Part shown: in pieces, positions 45,101-60,100 of the stretch
Layout of the letters: the number at the start of each line of letters is the position of its first letter
Position numbering within the stretch: position 1 is the stretch's first letter
NCBI GenBank assembly: GCA_963931865.1
Contig: OZ007507.1
Span: forward strand, 12,872,932 to 12,936,931
DNA length: 64,000 nucleotides
From: Axinella damicornis
Lineage: Eukaryota; Porifera; Demospongiae; Axinellida; Axinellidae
Direction: 5' to 3'
Program-made: the position numbers and the translations under genes
The notes under the pieces: generated by a model
The model's input: the letters and a program-made list of their open reading frames with translations, nothing else
What the model was told of the DNA's origin: nothing
Databases searched by the model: none

Positions 45101-48100
45101 CCAAAGCCGAAAAACAAGTGGAATACATTCTTGATTTAATGAAGCTGGATGTGCCTGGCTTATTTTGTGACCCCAGTGATACCAGTGCCGCGAGTCCTGG
45201 TGAATGTGATACCAGTGCCGCGAGTCCTGGTGAATGTTTCAAAAAACACTTACGAACTCACGTTGCTACAAGTGGCTCAACACTGAGAAAGGACCTGCTG
45301 AAGCATGTGGATGCCATCATGGTTAGTTGGTCTATGTCTAAGTAATTAGATATAGTCTTAGTAATATTATCTCAATTGGTATTAGTCTGCTATATGTACA
45401 TGTAACTCTGCCACTGCTTGTAGTAGTTGTACACAGTTGCAGCTTCTGTGCTTCCATAATTAGATTATGGTTGCTAGGTGCATGTACATGCACTCAATTA
45501 TTGTTACTCAAGTGACCCTCAACAAATCAGATGCCTCAGAATCGATCACATGACTAAACATTAAATCGCGTAATGCACACTTTAGTGTGCATTATGTAGA
45601 TAATGCACAGTTTTGAAGACCAACGCCTGTTTCAGGTCAGTGCTAAACGCTTTAAGTATCAGTTTTTATGCATTATGGGGTTACGTAGTTAGTGCATTCG
45701 GGCAATGTAGTAATGGTCTCGGGCGGAAAATGCACTCACCTTCGGCTCATGCATTATCCCGCCCTCGACCGTTACTACATTGCTCTCATGCACTAAAACC
45801 CCGTAATGCCCAAAAACTGGTATTCTTAATGTGGCACTTGATTGATTACGGTGCTTCTGTCTCTCTTTATTTGTTGTTAAATTGCTGTTTCAGGATCGTA
45901 TACATGATACTCCTCATGGTTTTCAAGACCTCATTCTGACTGTGCTGGAAAAGGTACGTGAGCTGCGAACTGACAAGGCAATATTTTGGATTACTACTCT
46001 TTGATGTTGACATTAGCGTCTTATATGAGAGGCACAATAAATCAACTGAAGAACGTTAGGTTTTAATGTGTAACAAGAGATTTTGAGTCGTGGGAGTATG
46101 ATCGAGTCACTTTGGTGCATTAAGGTAGATCTCAATGACTTCACGTGAAGTGGAGGAGGTTATGAAAATGTGTCATTAGTCTGCAGAAGCTACCTCATTT
46201 GTCATGTGCTTAATTTCTGCACTTGTCTTTGTAATCCACGGATTAGTATTGTTATGATGTGAATACCTGGCATGGTAGCGTGTCTGTACCTACAGTGGCA
46301 GGGTAGTTCATGCAATGTAGTCTTTGCCTGCTTTAAGCATTGTTCCAGGATTATAATAATTGTTGTCTAAACTAGCAAAACTGACAGATTCTTGTTACTA
46401 TGTGCCAAGCAGCACTAGCTCATGCTGGCTCGCCGTGTCTGAGGCTACAGCAGTTATGGTCAAGGAAGTCCAGGGGTCTACCGAGAAGACAATCACCCGA
46501 TTCTCAGTATGGTATTGTTCTATAAGTGATGGCAACAGCCATAGGAAAAATGGAATATTATAGGAGGCGAAAATGCAACACAAACAAGCAAGTAATTAAA
46601 TTTTACCGCATTGCAGCTCCTAAGAAAACGATGGGCCACTGCTCAGCACAGAGTCAGAATACCTTCTAGTTCAACCTTAGATATTGCAGTAGCTGTGCAT
46701 GCATTCCCTGTGACTTTGCATGTCCATTGTCAGTAAGTGGGTGTGATTGTGATACAGTTTGAGATAGCAGTGGTACTCAGTGCAATGTCATCCCTCTCAC
46801 TATACAAAGTTTAATGAACTGCCTAAATACACAGCTACTGCTGTGGTTGTTGTAGAACTGATTGAAGGATACATGTTAATTGGTTCATAGTATATCTTAA
46901 CTTGAAGGTGAATTTGATGCCTTTCATTACTGACATTTATAAGCATCTCAAAACTGTACTGACTTTGAATGTTATGGCTAAATACAGGAACATTGTTTAC
47001 AAAGCAGTTTTAAACTTAACAAATCTTGCTCTGTAGCCCACGTCACTTCTCATATGCATATTGAACTTGTTTTCTCAGGATATAGTACCATGGTTACAGA
47101 CATCAGGTGTTGAGAAACCAGCGTTGAAACTTCTAACTACCATTATTGTTGTTCTCAGCAAGAATGTTTGCCCGAAAGTCAAAATGACAAGAAAAGAAAG
47201 ATTTTGTTGGGGTGTCGTTACAACGTTCTGTGAGCGAATACAGCCAAGGTGTGACAGCTTCCAGTGGGCAGAATCTCACACAAATATTATTGAGAAGATG
47301 GGGGAGATTTATGCATTGTATTGCCAGAGACGGAACTTCAAGCGTGAATCTCAACAATGCATTCTTCAAGAGGGATTAAAGGTGGAAATCTGCCAGTGTC
47401 CACCTGAAGCTAAAAAGTACTATGTGTGGGTTCAGAAAATTCATAGCATTTTTTCCAATTGGCATGACAAGCTTCTGCACCAGACCATCAATCATGATGG
47501 TATGATAGACTATATAAGTAGTCACAGTTCGATTTGTAAAGTGGCCAAAGCTGTTTGTGCAACGTCAATAATTGTGGAAGAAGTGTACGTTGCTAAGATG
47601 GAGAAAACATACCTACTGGACTTTGAAGCGCTTAATGTTCTTCTGCTGAGATATGTTCCTGAAGTTCCGAGAGCTAAATGGTATGTGTGCATGTTTTGAT
47701 ATGTATGTATGTAACCCAGTATGACCAAACTATGTATAACTGGGAGCACTGTTTTCCTTATGCCAATTTGTGTGAGGATAGAAATAGCTGACACAGCCAA
47801 GCAGACTGCTACAATTTTGTGTGCGAGAAATCCTTGTGCTTTTGTCAATTTTAGCCTGATTCAAGTTTTTTGTGATCTTATTGTGGCTGTGTGTTTCGTG
47901 ATCTTAGCTCCTCCCTTATAATCAGGTGCTTCACAATCTCATTCACATCGCGAGTAGCACTACACCAACTACATACATAACTTCCCAGTGAGACAGACAC
48001 TGCAATCCGAAGAACCATGAACCACTTCACTGAATATCCATTACCACTGTTGGGACAGCTTGCATGCTAATGGAATTGTATGGTTTGACCTCAGCCAATT

Positions 48101-51100
48101 GCATGTGGGAATTCAATGCCCGTTATAATAACATGCACTAAGAGCCACTCCCATAAATTGTTGATTCTACTATGCTACAAGCATTCGCAGTCTGAAAAGG
48201 ACAAGCACATGCAAATTATTGTAGCATTATGGTATGCATGTAATCTTAGACTAGCACTGAAGCCCAACAACCTTCCTCTGTCCCAACCTTTGTGCTCCAT
48301 GAACATTTTAGGAAGTGACAACAGTATGTACATTGTCAACTTCTCTGGCTGTTTATTGCTGTGTATGTGTAGTCTATGTACGTGTGATTGTTTTCTGATG
48401 TAGGCGTGTCCTAACTTCTGTACTGGACATGTACGGAATTGGTCTTCCAGAAAATCTTCAGAAACACATGGAACAGTTTATAGTACTACCAGGTGAAAAG
48501 GCCAGTCCACCTTTGCAGAAGCATCCAATGCCAGCCAGCATAGCGGGCAAGTTTCAGCCTCCTCAACCAATTTCACTGATACTGAGTGAACGGTTCACAT
48601 TGAAGTTGCTGGCGGAATGTGTTCAAGATCTGAGAAAATTTCTTGCCCCAATTAGAGGTAGCATGGATATGCTGATATTCTTCACCCTTCATGATAGCAA
48701 GCTGTTCTCAACTTACCTGAAGAACGAGTTGGAAGCCAGAAATATGAATTCATTTAGGCAGGCACTTGAGCAAGTGAACTCACTGTTAGTAAAACTAGGC
48801 CATGGAGAAGTGAAGTACGTTGAAATGACAGCTAATGGTGCTATTGACCTGGAAACTCTTGACATTGATAAAGAATTTGATATCCTTCTGAAGTCAGAAC
48901 AACTTGGAAAGCTTCCTCGTATTCTCAACACTGAAGGACTTCATAATGTTAGATGCATGGTGAACCTTTTGAAAGTAGCCAGTCGCATTCGAGTTGTAAG
49001 ATGTGTATGTGAACAGTACCAACTTGAAAAATGTCTCGATGATGAAGATCTTCAGACGCTTTTGCTTGTATCCGATGAGCTTATGACAAAAGAAGGAAGA
49101 GCTTCCTTAACTCCACAGCTTGCTGCAGAGAAAATGGACACTGTCAGGTCATTGATTGACATTAAAGGAAGAGCTGCAACCGATGACTACGAATATCTGA
49201 ACATATTTGCTAAGATTGCCGATAGTGCAGAATTCTATCGCTTCATCTGCGAAAAAGGCTTTACTGGTGAAAATGGTCAGGTGCGTTTCAACCAACAATA
49301 CCAGCTTATCACTGCACAACTTCAGCATGAAGAGTACGACGAAGCAGTTCTGAACCTCTTGTATGCTGCATACAAACTGATTCTTCCATTTACCCTAAAA
49401 GACCAGTCATTCCATTCCCTATTACAAAGTGTGAAACAAATGCTGACAGCAGCATTCCCTGTTGATACTGCCAGGGCAAATACAGATCACCTTATGCAGA
49501 TCGAGACAGTTAACAGGAACATCAATTTGATACGGCTGTGGTTCTCCAGAGCAGAGGTTCGTATTCTTGTACATTGGGCAATGATTACCCTTCATGCAAA
49601 GTTACATGGGTATGATTAGATCTTGAAACATAACTCTCAGTTTTGTATTTACAATGGGATTTTCTTTCTTTTTGTGGTCCTTACAGGGAGACACCCTACA
49701 GAATGTTGCCAGTGACCTTGAGAGCATTTTCCATACAGGAACTTACAACTTCATCATTCCTGAAAACATAGCTGAGCCTGGAAAAGTTCAATTGACTTAT
49801 AAGCCTTCCCCAAAGCGAGCTGTGGTTGTGACAGATGAATTACCCAGTGAAGAGCAAACATCGATAGGTCCCAACCTGGATGACGATGTGAAGGAAGAGA
49901 CATGGGACAGTGAGCAAACCAGTAACTTTGCACGAAAGCTGGGATTTCTGGATTCTGAGAAAGCTGGTGGAGAGATGGTAAAACCATTTCTGCACATAAA
50001 TGAGGTATGAGGTATTACACAGAATTATTGTTTGTGCTGTTTACCTTGGGTTTTTTTTGTTTCGTACAGGTCGCTAATAAAATACTTGAAGTCCTTTTGA
50101 AGCTAAGAGAGTTGGGATATCCTTCACATCTTGAGGAAATAGCTAAGGATGGCCTCAAGTGCAATAATAAAGAAGCTGATCGAATGGTAAGTGTGTCATT
50201 ATACCATTGGGGGAAGTAGTGATTGGTAGTTTTGAACCCTATTCTGTATGTAAAGTACACAATCAATAATCAGACCCTTCATTACTCAGATACCTGTATA
50301 TAATATTGAGTAAGCAATCAATAATCTGACAACATCAATACTCAGCTTGTGTATGCAAGGACTAAGAGTGGAAACTGTCGCACCATTACATCAAGTTTTA
50401 GCCTACACGTAGCAACCCTGTAGGGTTAGTTGACAGGAGAGGGTTGTAGGCCTGGTTGGACCTTTCCATCATACACTAGATAATGCCCTTAGAGCATAAT
50501 CTGGGTCCTGCTGTACTATAATGTTTGTGATGTCCATTCTGCAGGTTAGGCAAATGGAACATACTGTGAAAGAATGGTCTCAGAATATTGACAAGCTGTT
50601 TTTGAAACATGACTGGCTTCTGTTATTGTTCAATATTCCAAAGTTACTCAAGCTTTCAAAGCTCCTTAGCTATAGAAGTGCATTCCGACCCGATTCTGAT
50701 GCAGAGGAAATTATGGAGGAGATAGGCTTCCTTTTCTGCAGTGATGTGCAGGCTAGACAGGAAGTCATGGTGGCTATCAAGGTGACTGTTATTGCACTGA
50801 CAATTGACTTGGCATTATTCTTTCCTATACTTTCATATATGCCTGCAGGATTCATTGACCACATTACCAAGTGAATTACGCAACTTCGAGGGGACTAATG
50901 AAGCGAGTGTTCCATTGAAAGTCTGTGGAATGTTTCTAGATACACTGTTCAAGCACTCTAAGATAGTTGATTACTCCCCACAGAAGTACTATAATGTACG
51001 TTGCCTTACACATTCTACTCTCTGTCAACGGACCATATTGCGTTCCAGTGACAGCATGGAGGTCCTCCACTATGCTCCTGACTTCACACAAGGAGAACTC

Positions 51101-54100
51101 ATATCTATCATTGTTGATATATATCAAGGAAGACTACCTCAGCCTTATGAGTTTTTTCGTTGTCATGAAAAGTCTACTCTACTTCAACTCAAGCTCTTCT
51201 TAACTAGAGCTGTCGATCACCCGCTGACATTTGTCATTCTGGGAGTTAACCACTTGCCTATCAACCTTCAAGAGGTACACATACATAACAACTTTTATCA
51301 AGATTTTACCGAGTACATACGTAGTTTCTTGTTTGTTTTGCAGTTACTACTAAAACAGCACACAGACTTTCACTCAAGTGATCGTCAACCGTGTATTCAC
51401 TATGTGGAAACTCTACCATCAGTTTTGCAAGAAATGCCGTGGATTCAACATGAAAAACACAAGGTATGCATTCAGGATTTTTTTTTTTTATCATAGGTTC
51501 TGTTCCGTTAATACAACCCCTTTGAGTAAAGTGAACGCTTTCCCCCCATTTTAACATAGTAAGGTATACATTGATGATGAGATTTGCATTTCTGGAGTTG
51601 CTAAAACTTTTTCTTGGTCATTCATATTTAGAGTTCAGATGTAATGACAACTGCAAAAGAAATTCGCAAGTTCTGCCATAAGCAAGCAATATTTGGAAGA
51701 GGATTGACATGTTTACAACTAGTTTATGGAATTGCAGGTGAGTTCATCTTATTAGATCCTCTGCAACATGTAGCACATTCACGTTCTCACTACAGGGGTT
51801 GGAAAGTCACATTACATCAGACAGCAACTTGCGAAGAGTTCTCGTAGTGTGACCATAGCAGTCAACGAAGGGTTTGAACCACTTAAGACCATTCAACGGT
51901 TGCACAGTCTTCCCAAACATCAAAGAAACTGTGCTATCTACTTCAATTTTAACCTCGTTCCTCCTGTTGGCGTAAGTATGCAGCATTACTGTAACTATAT
52001 ATACTTAAGTGTTTTTACTGGTTCTGCACATTGTGTAGGATTCTGTTCATAAAGAAGACAAGAAGAGCTATGACGCTCTCATGGAAACTATCAGCTGGTT
52101 CTTCTTTGACCTCCTGTTTCTTGGATATGTGGAAGACTCCCACTCTGGAGAATCCTTCCAACTGCCTGGAGGCCTCTCCTTGTCAATTTATATCGAGGTT
52201 AGTGTATTCCCACTCTGAATACAAGTGTAAACTCATACCCAGAACTGAGGAAAATCTAACTATGTGACCCACTGTGGCCTCCAATGGATGGCATTCAGGC
52301 TTTGTAATGCTACAGCTACTTTCTTTTGATCATGTTCCTCATTTTGTTGTCAGTGGCACAATACTGTCACAGTAGTCGCAGTAGTTAAATTTGACTCTTG
52401 AAAATCGTGTTAGTGCTATGTATTGTTTAACCATCATTATGACCAACAGGTGCCAGCAAGAAGTTTATCACTCGATGCTGATAACTTTTTGGAAAACTTC
52501 CGGTCCGAAATACCCATTTTTGGAATCTTGGGTACAGTGCAGCTGGTAGAAAGCACTGCTCAGTACTCTGTCCAATCAAATCCTGATCTCCAGTTGGTTT
52601 GCAAGTACTTGAAAGCATATGAGACTGGTGGAGACAAAGGAATTGACAGACTCTTTAACGAAGGTACAATCCCAGTGATAAGATGGCTTTCTGTGCATTA
52701 TGAATGTAAAATTCTTGACTGTAGGCTCTAGAGGCAAGAAGAAATCAAATCCAGTGAAGTTTAGCACTGTGCGTGATCTTCCCAGTGAGGAATGTGAACG
52801 TCTGTTGGAGAAATTTGTACCATCTTCCATCAGAAGGACAAAAATTTCCCAGCAACTCTTTCTGAAGTACGAAATATTATGTTTGTGTGTGTGCATGGGT
52901 ATATGTTCACCTTTTATAGTAATACCAGGAAGTGTCTTTTATTGATTTTTTCAGTTGAACAGTTTGAGCACTATATATTCATTAATACAAGTAGCTGTGC
53001 CCACTGGAAGGGGGTTTATATGCCACAGTACCATTCAAACTTGGTTGTTTCACAGACATGGGAGACGTCTTGCTGCTGCAGTTTGTCATAGCTGTCATAC
53101 GATGGGGGGCTAAAAGAATGCTCTAGGGTGCAACATGGGTGGAACTTTGTCAAATCTTATCGGGTAGCTGGTAGCATCCACTTGTGGTGTAATCTGATTT
53201 ACTTTTGCACTACACCAATACAGGTATATGAAAAGACGCTGCTGGTTTCTGGATAATCTTCCAGCCTACAACTACAATACAGGAGCTGGTATTAGGATGA
53301 AGGGTGGTGAGATCACAGATACGAGGCATCTTGGATCTACTCTAATTTCAGCTATGATCAGAGAAGCAAAGCAAGTTTGTTGCCCTTGTTCAGATGACGA
53401 CAGCGATTACCATCAGGTACATGCACGGGTTCTAAGTGCATCATGTACTTATCATAATAGCTCAAAATGAGCTGTAAGTTATACTGAGATCATGATAGCC
53501 TTATGACCTCTGCATGTCATTCGCACTATAGTTATTTGTACCAGTCGTTCACATTAACCCAAGGTTGCACCATAAACTGTAAACTGTTTTTTGATTTGAG
53601 TGTGCAGGCCTTAATTAAGATGTGGTGGTGTTGCAAATTTATAATGAAGTAAGCATGATGCTAGGGATAAGAATAGCTACTTGACTGACCTTTCACTGTC
53701 ACCTCTACGGTTGCGTCAAATTCCATGTCATTAGTACAGTAGCGGTCAGAAGAAAGTTCCCGTTCTGTTCCTGTATTACAAGAGTATAGTACTAAGCTTA
53801 TAAATGTTGGAGTTGCTCATCATGTCATTAATTCATTCAGAATAATGTTATGCAGTATATCAATACATTAAGATTTTACGTGACGGAAGTGGGATGTTTG
53901 TGGGGCTGGACTAGACTATAGTGGCGCGCGACCTTCGTACTTTAATTTATTTACTGAACCTCGAACTCCGCGAAGAATGTTCGAGTACATTGGGCCCAGG
54001 CATGAGCTGGAATCCAGTATGCAATTGGGGAGCAGCAGTCGAAGCGGACGCAATCGGGCGAACAGCAGTTGAAGTGGACACAATCGGGGAGCAGCAGTCG

Positions 54101-57100
54101 AAGCGGACGCGATTGATCGGGAGCAGCAGCTGGACGCGAGGTGGAGGCAAACGGGGAGCAGCAGTAGAAGCGGATGCCGCAATCGGGCCCGGGAGCAGCA
54201 GCTGAAACGGACGCAAGCGGCGAGCAGCAACTGAAGCGGATGCAATCGGGGAGAAGCAGCTCTTCAGAGAGCTGTCCGGCGCCGGATTACGCACGGTAGG
54301 CGAACAAGGGGGAAGTAGCTGAGCGAGCGAAGCGAGCTCAGCTACTTGTATATATAGTCTAGTCATTTTATGTCTTAAGTACAGTCATGCATTTTGTGTG
54401 TTTTGTCTCTCCTTGTTTGGGTGCACTTTATATTAGCTGATGCTAATTGTGTATCCAGTGCTTTGCATAAAATAATTATCGCAAGACTAGTATAAAAGAC
54501 GTTTAACATGTATGGAGATGTAGGGATAGCAGAACCGCAAAAGAAACAAAACAAAGTAGGCCCTTATGATGGCATAATATACAAACCCTTCTCAAATAAA
54601 ATTAATTTTCTTTCCACATAATACAATTACAATGTCATGTATAATGAGAAAGATATGTAGGGGGTTGTATACTAAACTGTTTTATGCCATCACCCCTACC
54701 TTTTAATTGTTTCCTTACTTTTGCTTTTCTGCTATCCCTACACATTTGTGTTTTAAACCTGTTTACATTTTTGTAGTTGTGTACAAGATAGCATTCACTC
54801 CACACACAGTATACAATTTTGAATTCAAAGTTCAAAGTTGCTCTCTACGCATGCACACAAATGAAGTGAAGAAGAAAACCGATTTTGGCGGTTTTTCACA
54901 ACACTGGGAGTTTTCTTGGCCAGGAAAACACTCGAAGATGAATAGTATGTCATCATAAAGGCATATGCTGCCCGTTTTTGAGATTTCAAAAGATTATTTT
55001 GTATGAGCATATATTGCATGTCCGCTCTATCCCTACATATAGAGTCTACCGACTCTATGATAGAAAAAAAAGTTTTTGAAAAGAACACCAAGTTGCCAAG
55101 CAATGCTCATATACCTTACTAGGTGCGGGATATACCCTTGAATGGCTTTCTTCACAATCTTGCAACAAGCCTTAATTGCTTTCATCATCACTATTCACAG
55201 AAAAATACTCCCAAAACCCTCCCCTAACTTGCCTGGACATGCAACGTTGATTGCTCAAGCATGCGCTCAGTCAGACTCGTGTGATAGAGAATTAGTAATG
55301 ATACCAGTGTGGGTGGAACCCTACTCATTAGCCTATGTGAGCATGCAGTCTCACCTCCATCCACAGTAGCACCGCATGCGACAGTTATCTCTTCAGAAAT
55401 AGGTATGCTTCAGAGGTCTCACCTCCCTCACTGCGTATGTGAGTCCAGTGTAGCTCCTTACTCTTACTTTGAATACATAAGTATGAAGGTTGTGCGTGTG
55501 TTTGTTTTATTTTCACTCACCGGGAGGAATGTTGTGGCCATCAGCTCTCTTTAAAAGTGGTCTTGATTATGAAATTGGGATTGGATTGTGAGGAGTTCTG
55601 CATGCGTGATATCAAAACAGCTGTCAAAATAAGCCAGCCATATATGCACAACACATATTATGGAAACTCTTGTACGTAATTACATTGACTTCTGTGTCTT
55701 TATTACTGTATGGCATATTACGCTCGTAATTCCGAAATGTAACAGGACCTATTTTCTGACCGCTACTTCAGAAAGGACATTGCCAAAATGCTACTCCTTT
55801 TGCACTTTTTCCCTTCATTCCAGCTTGTATATGATGTCCAATATGGTGGAGGAACCATCGGCTTGATTTCAACAGCCCCTAACAAGTTGCCTCATCTGAA
55901 GCAGATTGGTGTTGATATTCCCACTATGGGGTAGGTACTATTTTAGTGGAAGTCATGTGGGAGAAACGTCTACTTTTTGGGGGGTCATTTTTCACAGTGG
56001 TAATACATTTTGTGGCAACTATGAGTGTTTGTAGTACGGTCAAACATGTGGTGAAATGGTAAGCATATAAGTGATAATAAACAACAAGAGTAAAGAACAT
56101 TACAGACATATATGGAGATGTAGGAACAGCAGAACTGCAAAAAGCAGGGAAACAAGCAGGGATGGTAGCATAAAACAGCGCAGTATACAATTGACCCCAC
56201 CATGCATATCTTTCACCATATTATTATCACCATGTATAGTGAAAAAAATATGTAGGGTGGTTGTGTACTGAACTGTCTTGTTTCCCTATGGTTTTCTATT
56301 CTGATGTACCACATATATTTAATGTTTTTCACTCTTGTTTACCTCATTGCATATTGGCAAGGGCGCATCGACCCTAACGGAGTCGGGGAGAGGCATGCAA
56401 CTCTCGTATTGACTCTGAAAACGGCATAATCCAAATGCGGCCACCGGATATACTATTTTTAGATACTTGTACGTAACCATATATGTGAATGAATGCATTT
56501 ATGCGGAATATCGCAGAGCAGGCCAGAGAGCTAGATCGATCGAGCGCGTAGAGTGGATGAATGGACGCCATCCACGTTTTGACGACTGGAAACAACGTGC
56601 CTGTCCGTCCTACATGCGGCAGCCATTGCACGCAGGTGCCGTAGGCTTCGCTCAGGACCGTCTCCACTGAATGACACGGTTCGTTGGCGAAACTGAGGCA
56701 AGGAGAAGGCAGTGGTAAGCGCCGTCCAGGGTAACAGCAGTGAGTTTAGATTAGAAGTTCATTGACTTACTAGAGAATGGATATTTTCAGAAACTGTGGC
56801 ATGCCAGAGCTGCGCGCGCCGCGGATCTGATATAAACAATGTGGCACGTGATTTCTAAAAATAGAATCGATTTGGATTATGCCGTTTGCGGAGTTACATG
56901 CCCTCTCGCCGCCTTCGGCGGCTCGATACGCCCTTGATATCGGGAAATTTGCGTGTTTATAAATTTGCATGTGTTATTTATTTGTGTCAAATTAATATTT
57001 GTCACTGAGCAACCGACAAAAATTGGGCACGATGGAATGTTTTGCCTTGTTCTTCCAGCTTCCTCCAAGAATGCTGTGCTGCTACAGCTGCACCATGCTG

Positions 57101-60100
57101 ACTGGCAGGCTTGCTAATCTTCAGACCGCAGACTGGCTCTGTACTTGTAAATGGTGCTATACTTGTAAGGATCACGCTTATCTCCAGCCACTCTTTGAGT
57201 TGCCTTCACGTTTAATTCATTACAGCGATATTCTTGAGCATGTATGGCAGAAGACAGTAAACCCCTCTAGGTTCCAGAAAACCACTAACTGGTACCAGGT
57301 AACGTAGCACATGTAGCAGAGCCAGCTTCACTGTTTACACGTGTTAGCGTGAGATGAATTCATCGGTGTTATTATTCGACCGTCAAAAATTTCACGTTTT
57401 TAATTTCTTCATTGTTGGGCAGCGACAAAAATATTTTAATGACGAAGCTTCCTGATCTAACATAGTAGTCTTCAATGAAGCCATAGTGTTTGAGGGATTG
57501 GTATCAAGCACCTTGTGACATCTCAAATTAGGTTGTACACTGCTCAGTGCTGTTTATTGTCTTAAATATTCCTGCCCAAGTTTTTGTCACTCTCAGTATG
57601 TAAAAGCAGGGAGAGCCTGGACAGCAATCTCCCATAAGAGTCAGTGCTGGCAAAGAGTCAAGCTATTTCCTATACCACTCACATGAGATTATAACTTTTG
57701 ATCACAAGATCACTTTATGCTCTTTGACATACTGTTACTATTGTTCTATTTCTGTTGACGTGTTCTACCTGTTAGTGACCTCCATAAAAGGGAATATTTG
57801 GACAAGTGTCTCTCTCGAGCATTAAACATTGAACTCAAAGATGGACGGCTGACAGCAATTGATGATGAAAACTATGTTCTTACACTGGACTTCACTATCA
57901 AGATGCTACAAATTCATGAAAGATATGAGTGTGGGGAGCCTGTTATTATACAGGGAGAGACTGGAGTTGGAAAAACTGCACTGATTCAGATGCTATCCAA
58001 ACTATGGAATGTTTCACTGGATGTGGAGCTGAAACGGTTAAAAGGAAGACTACTTGAATTCCTAAGAGAAAAACTTAAGCATAGTAAGTTATCATTTGGA
58101 TAAGTACTAATGGATGCATGGAACCTATTATGATCCAGATTTTTGTTCTTACAGTCTACTTACTACGTGATGTTATTTAGTTATCTGAAAGAGCTATGAT
58201 TACACTGCACTCTCATCTGTTTGTTACATGTAGGATCTACTCTGTCTGCACCAGATCAGTATGGAGCATGGTTGCAAGTTGTTGAGAGTATGATTGCTGG
58301 AGAGAAGAAGTCACTTGAAGAAGACGACCTACTATTAATTGCAATGCTTCCATCTGCAAATATATCCCATTTGTACCAGGAAATGCAAGACTATCTGAAG
58401 AAAATAGTTGGAGATCCTCTACTACCGCTACTAGACATTAGCTGTCAGCAGCATAAACCTCTTAAAATCCTTTTGGAAGAAGCTCTTGCAGACCGACAAG
58501 ATCTTGCTGATGAAGGCTCTGAGAAAGATGCAAAGGTATCTGAATTTTAGGTGTCACAGCGGCAGAGGAGACAAAGGCATTAAATTTTAACACTTCATCT
58601 CCTCAAATGGGTTACATTCATTGCAATATACAGGGAGCTGTCTGCTATTTCAAAACAAGATAATGTACGTGCATGACCACTTTGTGACTGGCATACAGAA
58701 GAGAATGCTTACTTGGACATGTTCCTGCTGAAATTTTGAAAGTCTAGTGGCTCTTTTTTGAGGCGATGGGGCACATGTAACAGTAGACTAACCAGCAGAT
58801 GCTCTGTTACATGTAGAACAAGGCAGTCTTGAAGTATCTTGCATGCCTGCTGATATTTGTAGCAGAAGATCTGAAGCTACTCAAAGAACTGAAACAAGTT
58901 GTCTTAGTCTACACACTATTTGCCAGGGTTATAAGATCCACACAGTTGTGAAACAAACTTAGCTGCTCTTTAACGTGAGCATGGATCAACACCATCCACT
59001 ACTCAGCAGTAGCAATGCATTATGCAGTATTGCACAATTGTTTCAATTGCATAGAGTTGCACAAGAGTGGATGTTGGTTGTAGTATGTAGCTTTCTAATT
59101 ATGTATGGTGTTGCTACTGTTCATCTCTTCAGCCTGTTGTGAAGGTTTTCCATGCTTTGCTGACGGCTGGTGTGAGAAGTACATTCCACAAGCTCAATGT
59201 CCATGCTGGTGAGCAATTTCACTTTTTGCTTGTGCATTGTGTCAATATGTAGTTTACACTATTTTTTAGCTGAACTAATCACACTATAACTCACAAATCT
59301 TTAACAGCGATGAAACCTGCTGAAATATCTAAACAACTGGAAAATGCATTTGAGCAGGCAAATCAATTGCTTGCGGCAAAAAAAGGAGCTTCTACTACTT
59401 TCCTCCGGGTCCCAAATGTCACGGTGAGCATTCTGAGTGTTATCTACAGTGATCATTTATTGGTTTAAGAATGTCTTTGCTTCTCAGATCTTTTTGGATG
59501 AGTTGAATGCTTCAACATATGGGGGATTGTTTAAAGAGATCATTATTGACAAGACATTTGAGGGAGAGGTAAGAAGTGACTGAGAGTGTAGGGTTAGGTC
59601 ATCAGTTCCTGTTCATTAGTTAAACATTTTATCCCATTCTTTGTAGCCAATCCCAGAGAATGTGTTTATCATAGCAGCATGTAATCCTCATCGGGGAAAT
59701 AGCATGGCAGCTCTTAGCACTGCTAGTGAAACAGGAAAATCCAGAGCTGATGATTCTGATGAAACGTGGATAATGGATTCCTACTATGTTCGACAACTAC
59801 ATCCAACCCTTAACCACTTGATGTGGGATTATGGGTCATTGGGTGAAGATCAAGAGAAGCAGTATGTTCTGGCAAAAGTACACTTGCTAAGTAATCAGCT
59901 CTCTAATGCACAAGAAATAATTCTTACAAAAGTGATAGTGGGCAGTCAAAAACTGATGCGACTGTATGCTTATGAAGAACTAAAGAAATATTTGACAGAA
60001 CACGAAGCTAAATTTAATTCCAAATGTTGTGTCAGTCAAAGGGATATTCAACGTGTTTTCACATTCTACAATTGGTCACTAACACTATATCGAAATGTTA

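Larger units (their letters stand above)
53417..55823 (+). other. Gene B intron 27, repeats only
   Basis: 2.4 kb. Contains a G/C-rich minisatellite at 54025-54260 (units AGCAGCAGTCGAAGCGGACG, about 33-36 bp, diverged) and a copy of the foldback-bearing repeat at 54511-55063. The tail 55064-55823 shows no feature. Confidence 0.6.

Noticed and set aside
53224..53416. CCPC cysteine cluster as a RING or zinc finger
   Set aside because: Only three close cysteines with no partner His/Cys series before the exon end; it lies within the AAA2-AAA3 region and not at the expected RING position.
53916..54366. Ala/Ser- and Leu/Cys-rich frames
   Set aside because: Produced by the GCAGCAG-type minisatellite on both strands.
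56999..57307. 102-residue frame in gene B intron 28
   Set aside because: Does not join in phase with the exons at 55824 and 57776, which join each other exactly (GG|T).
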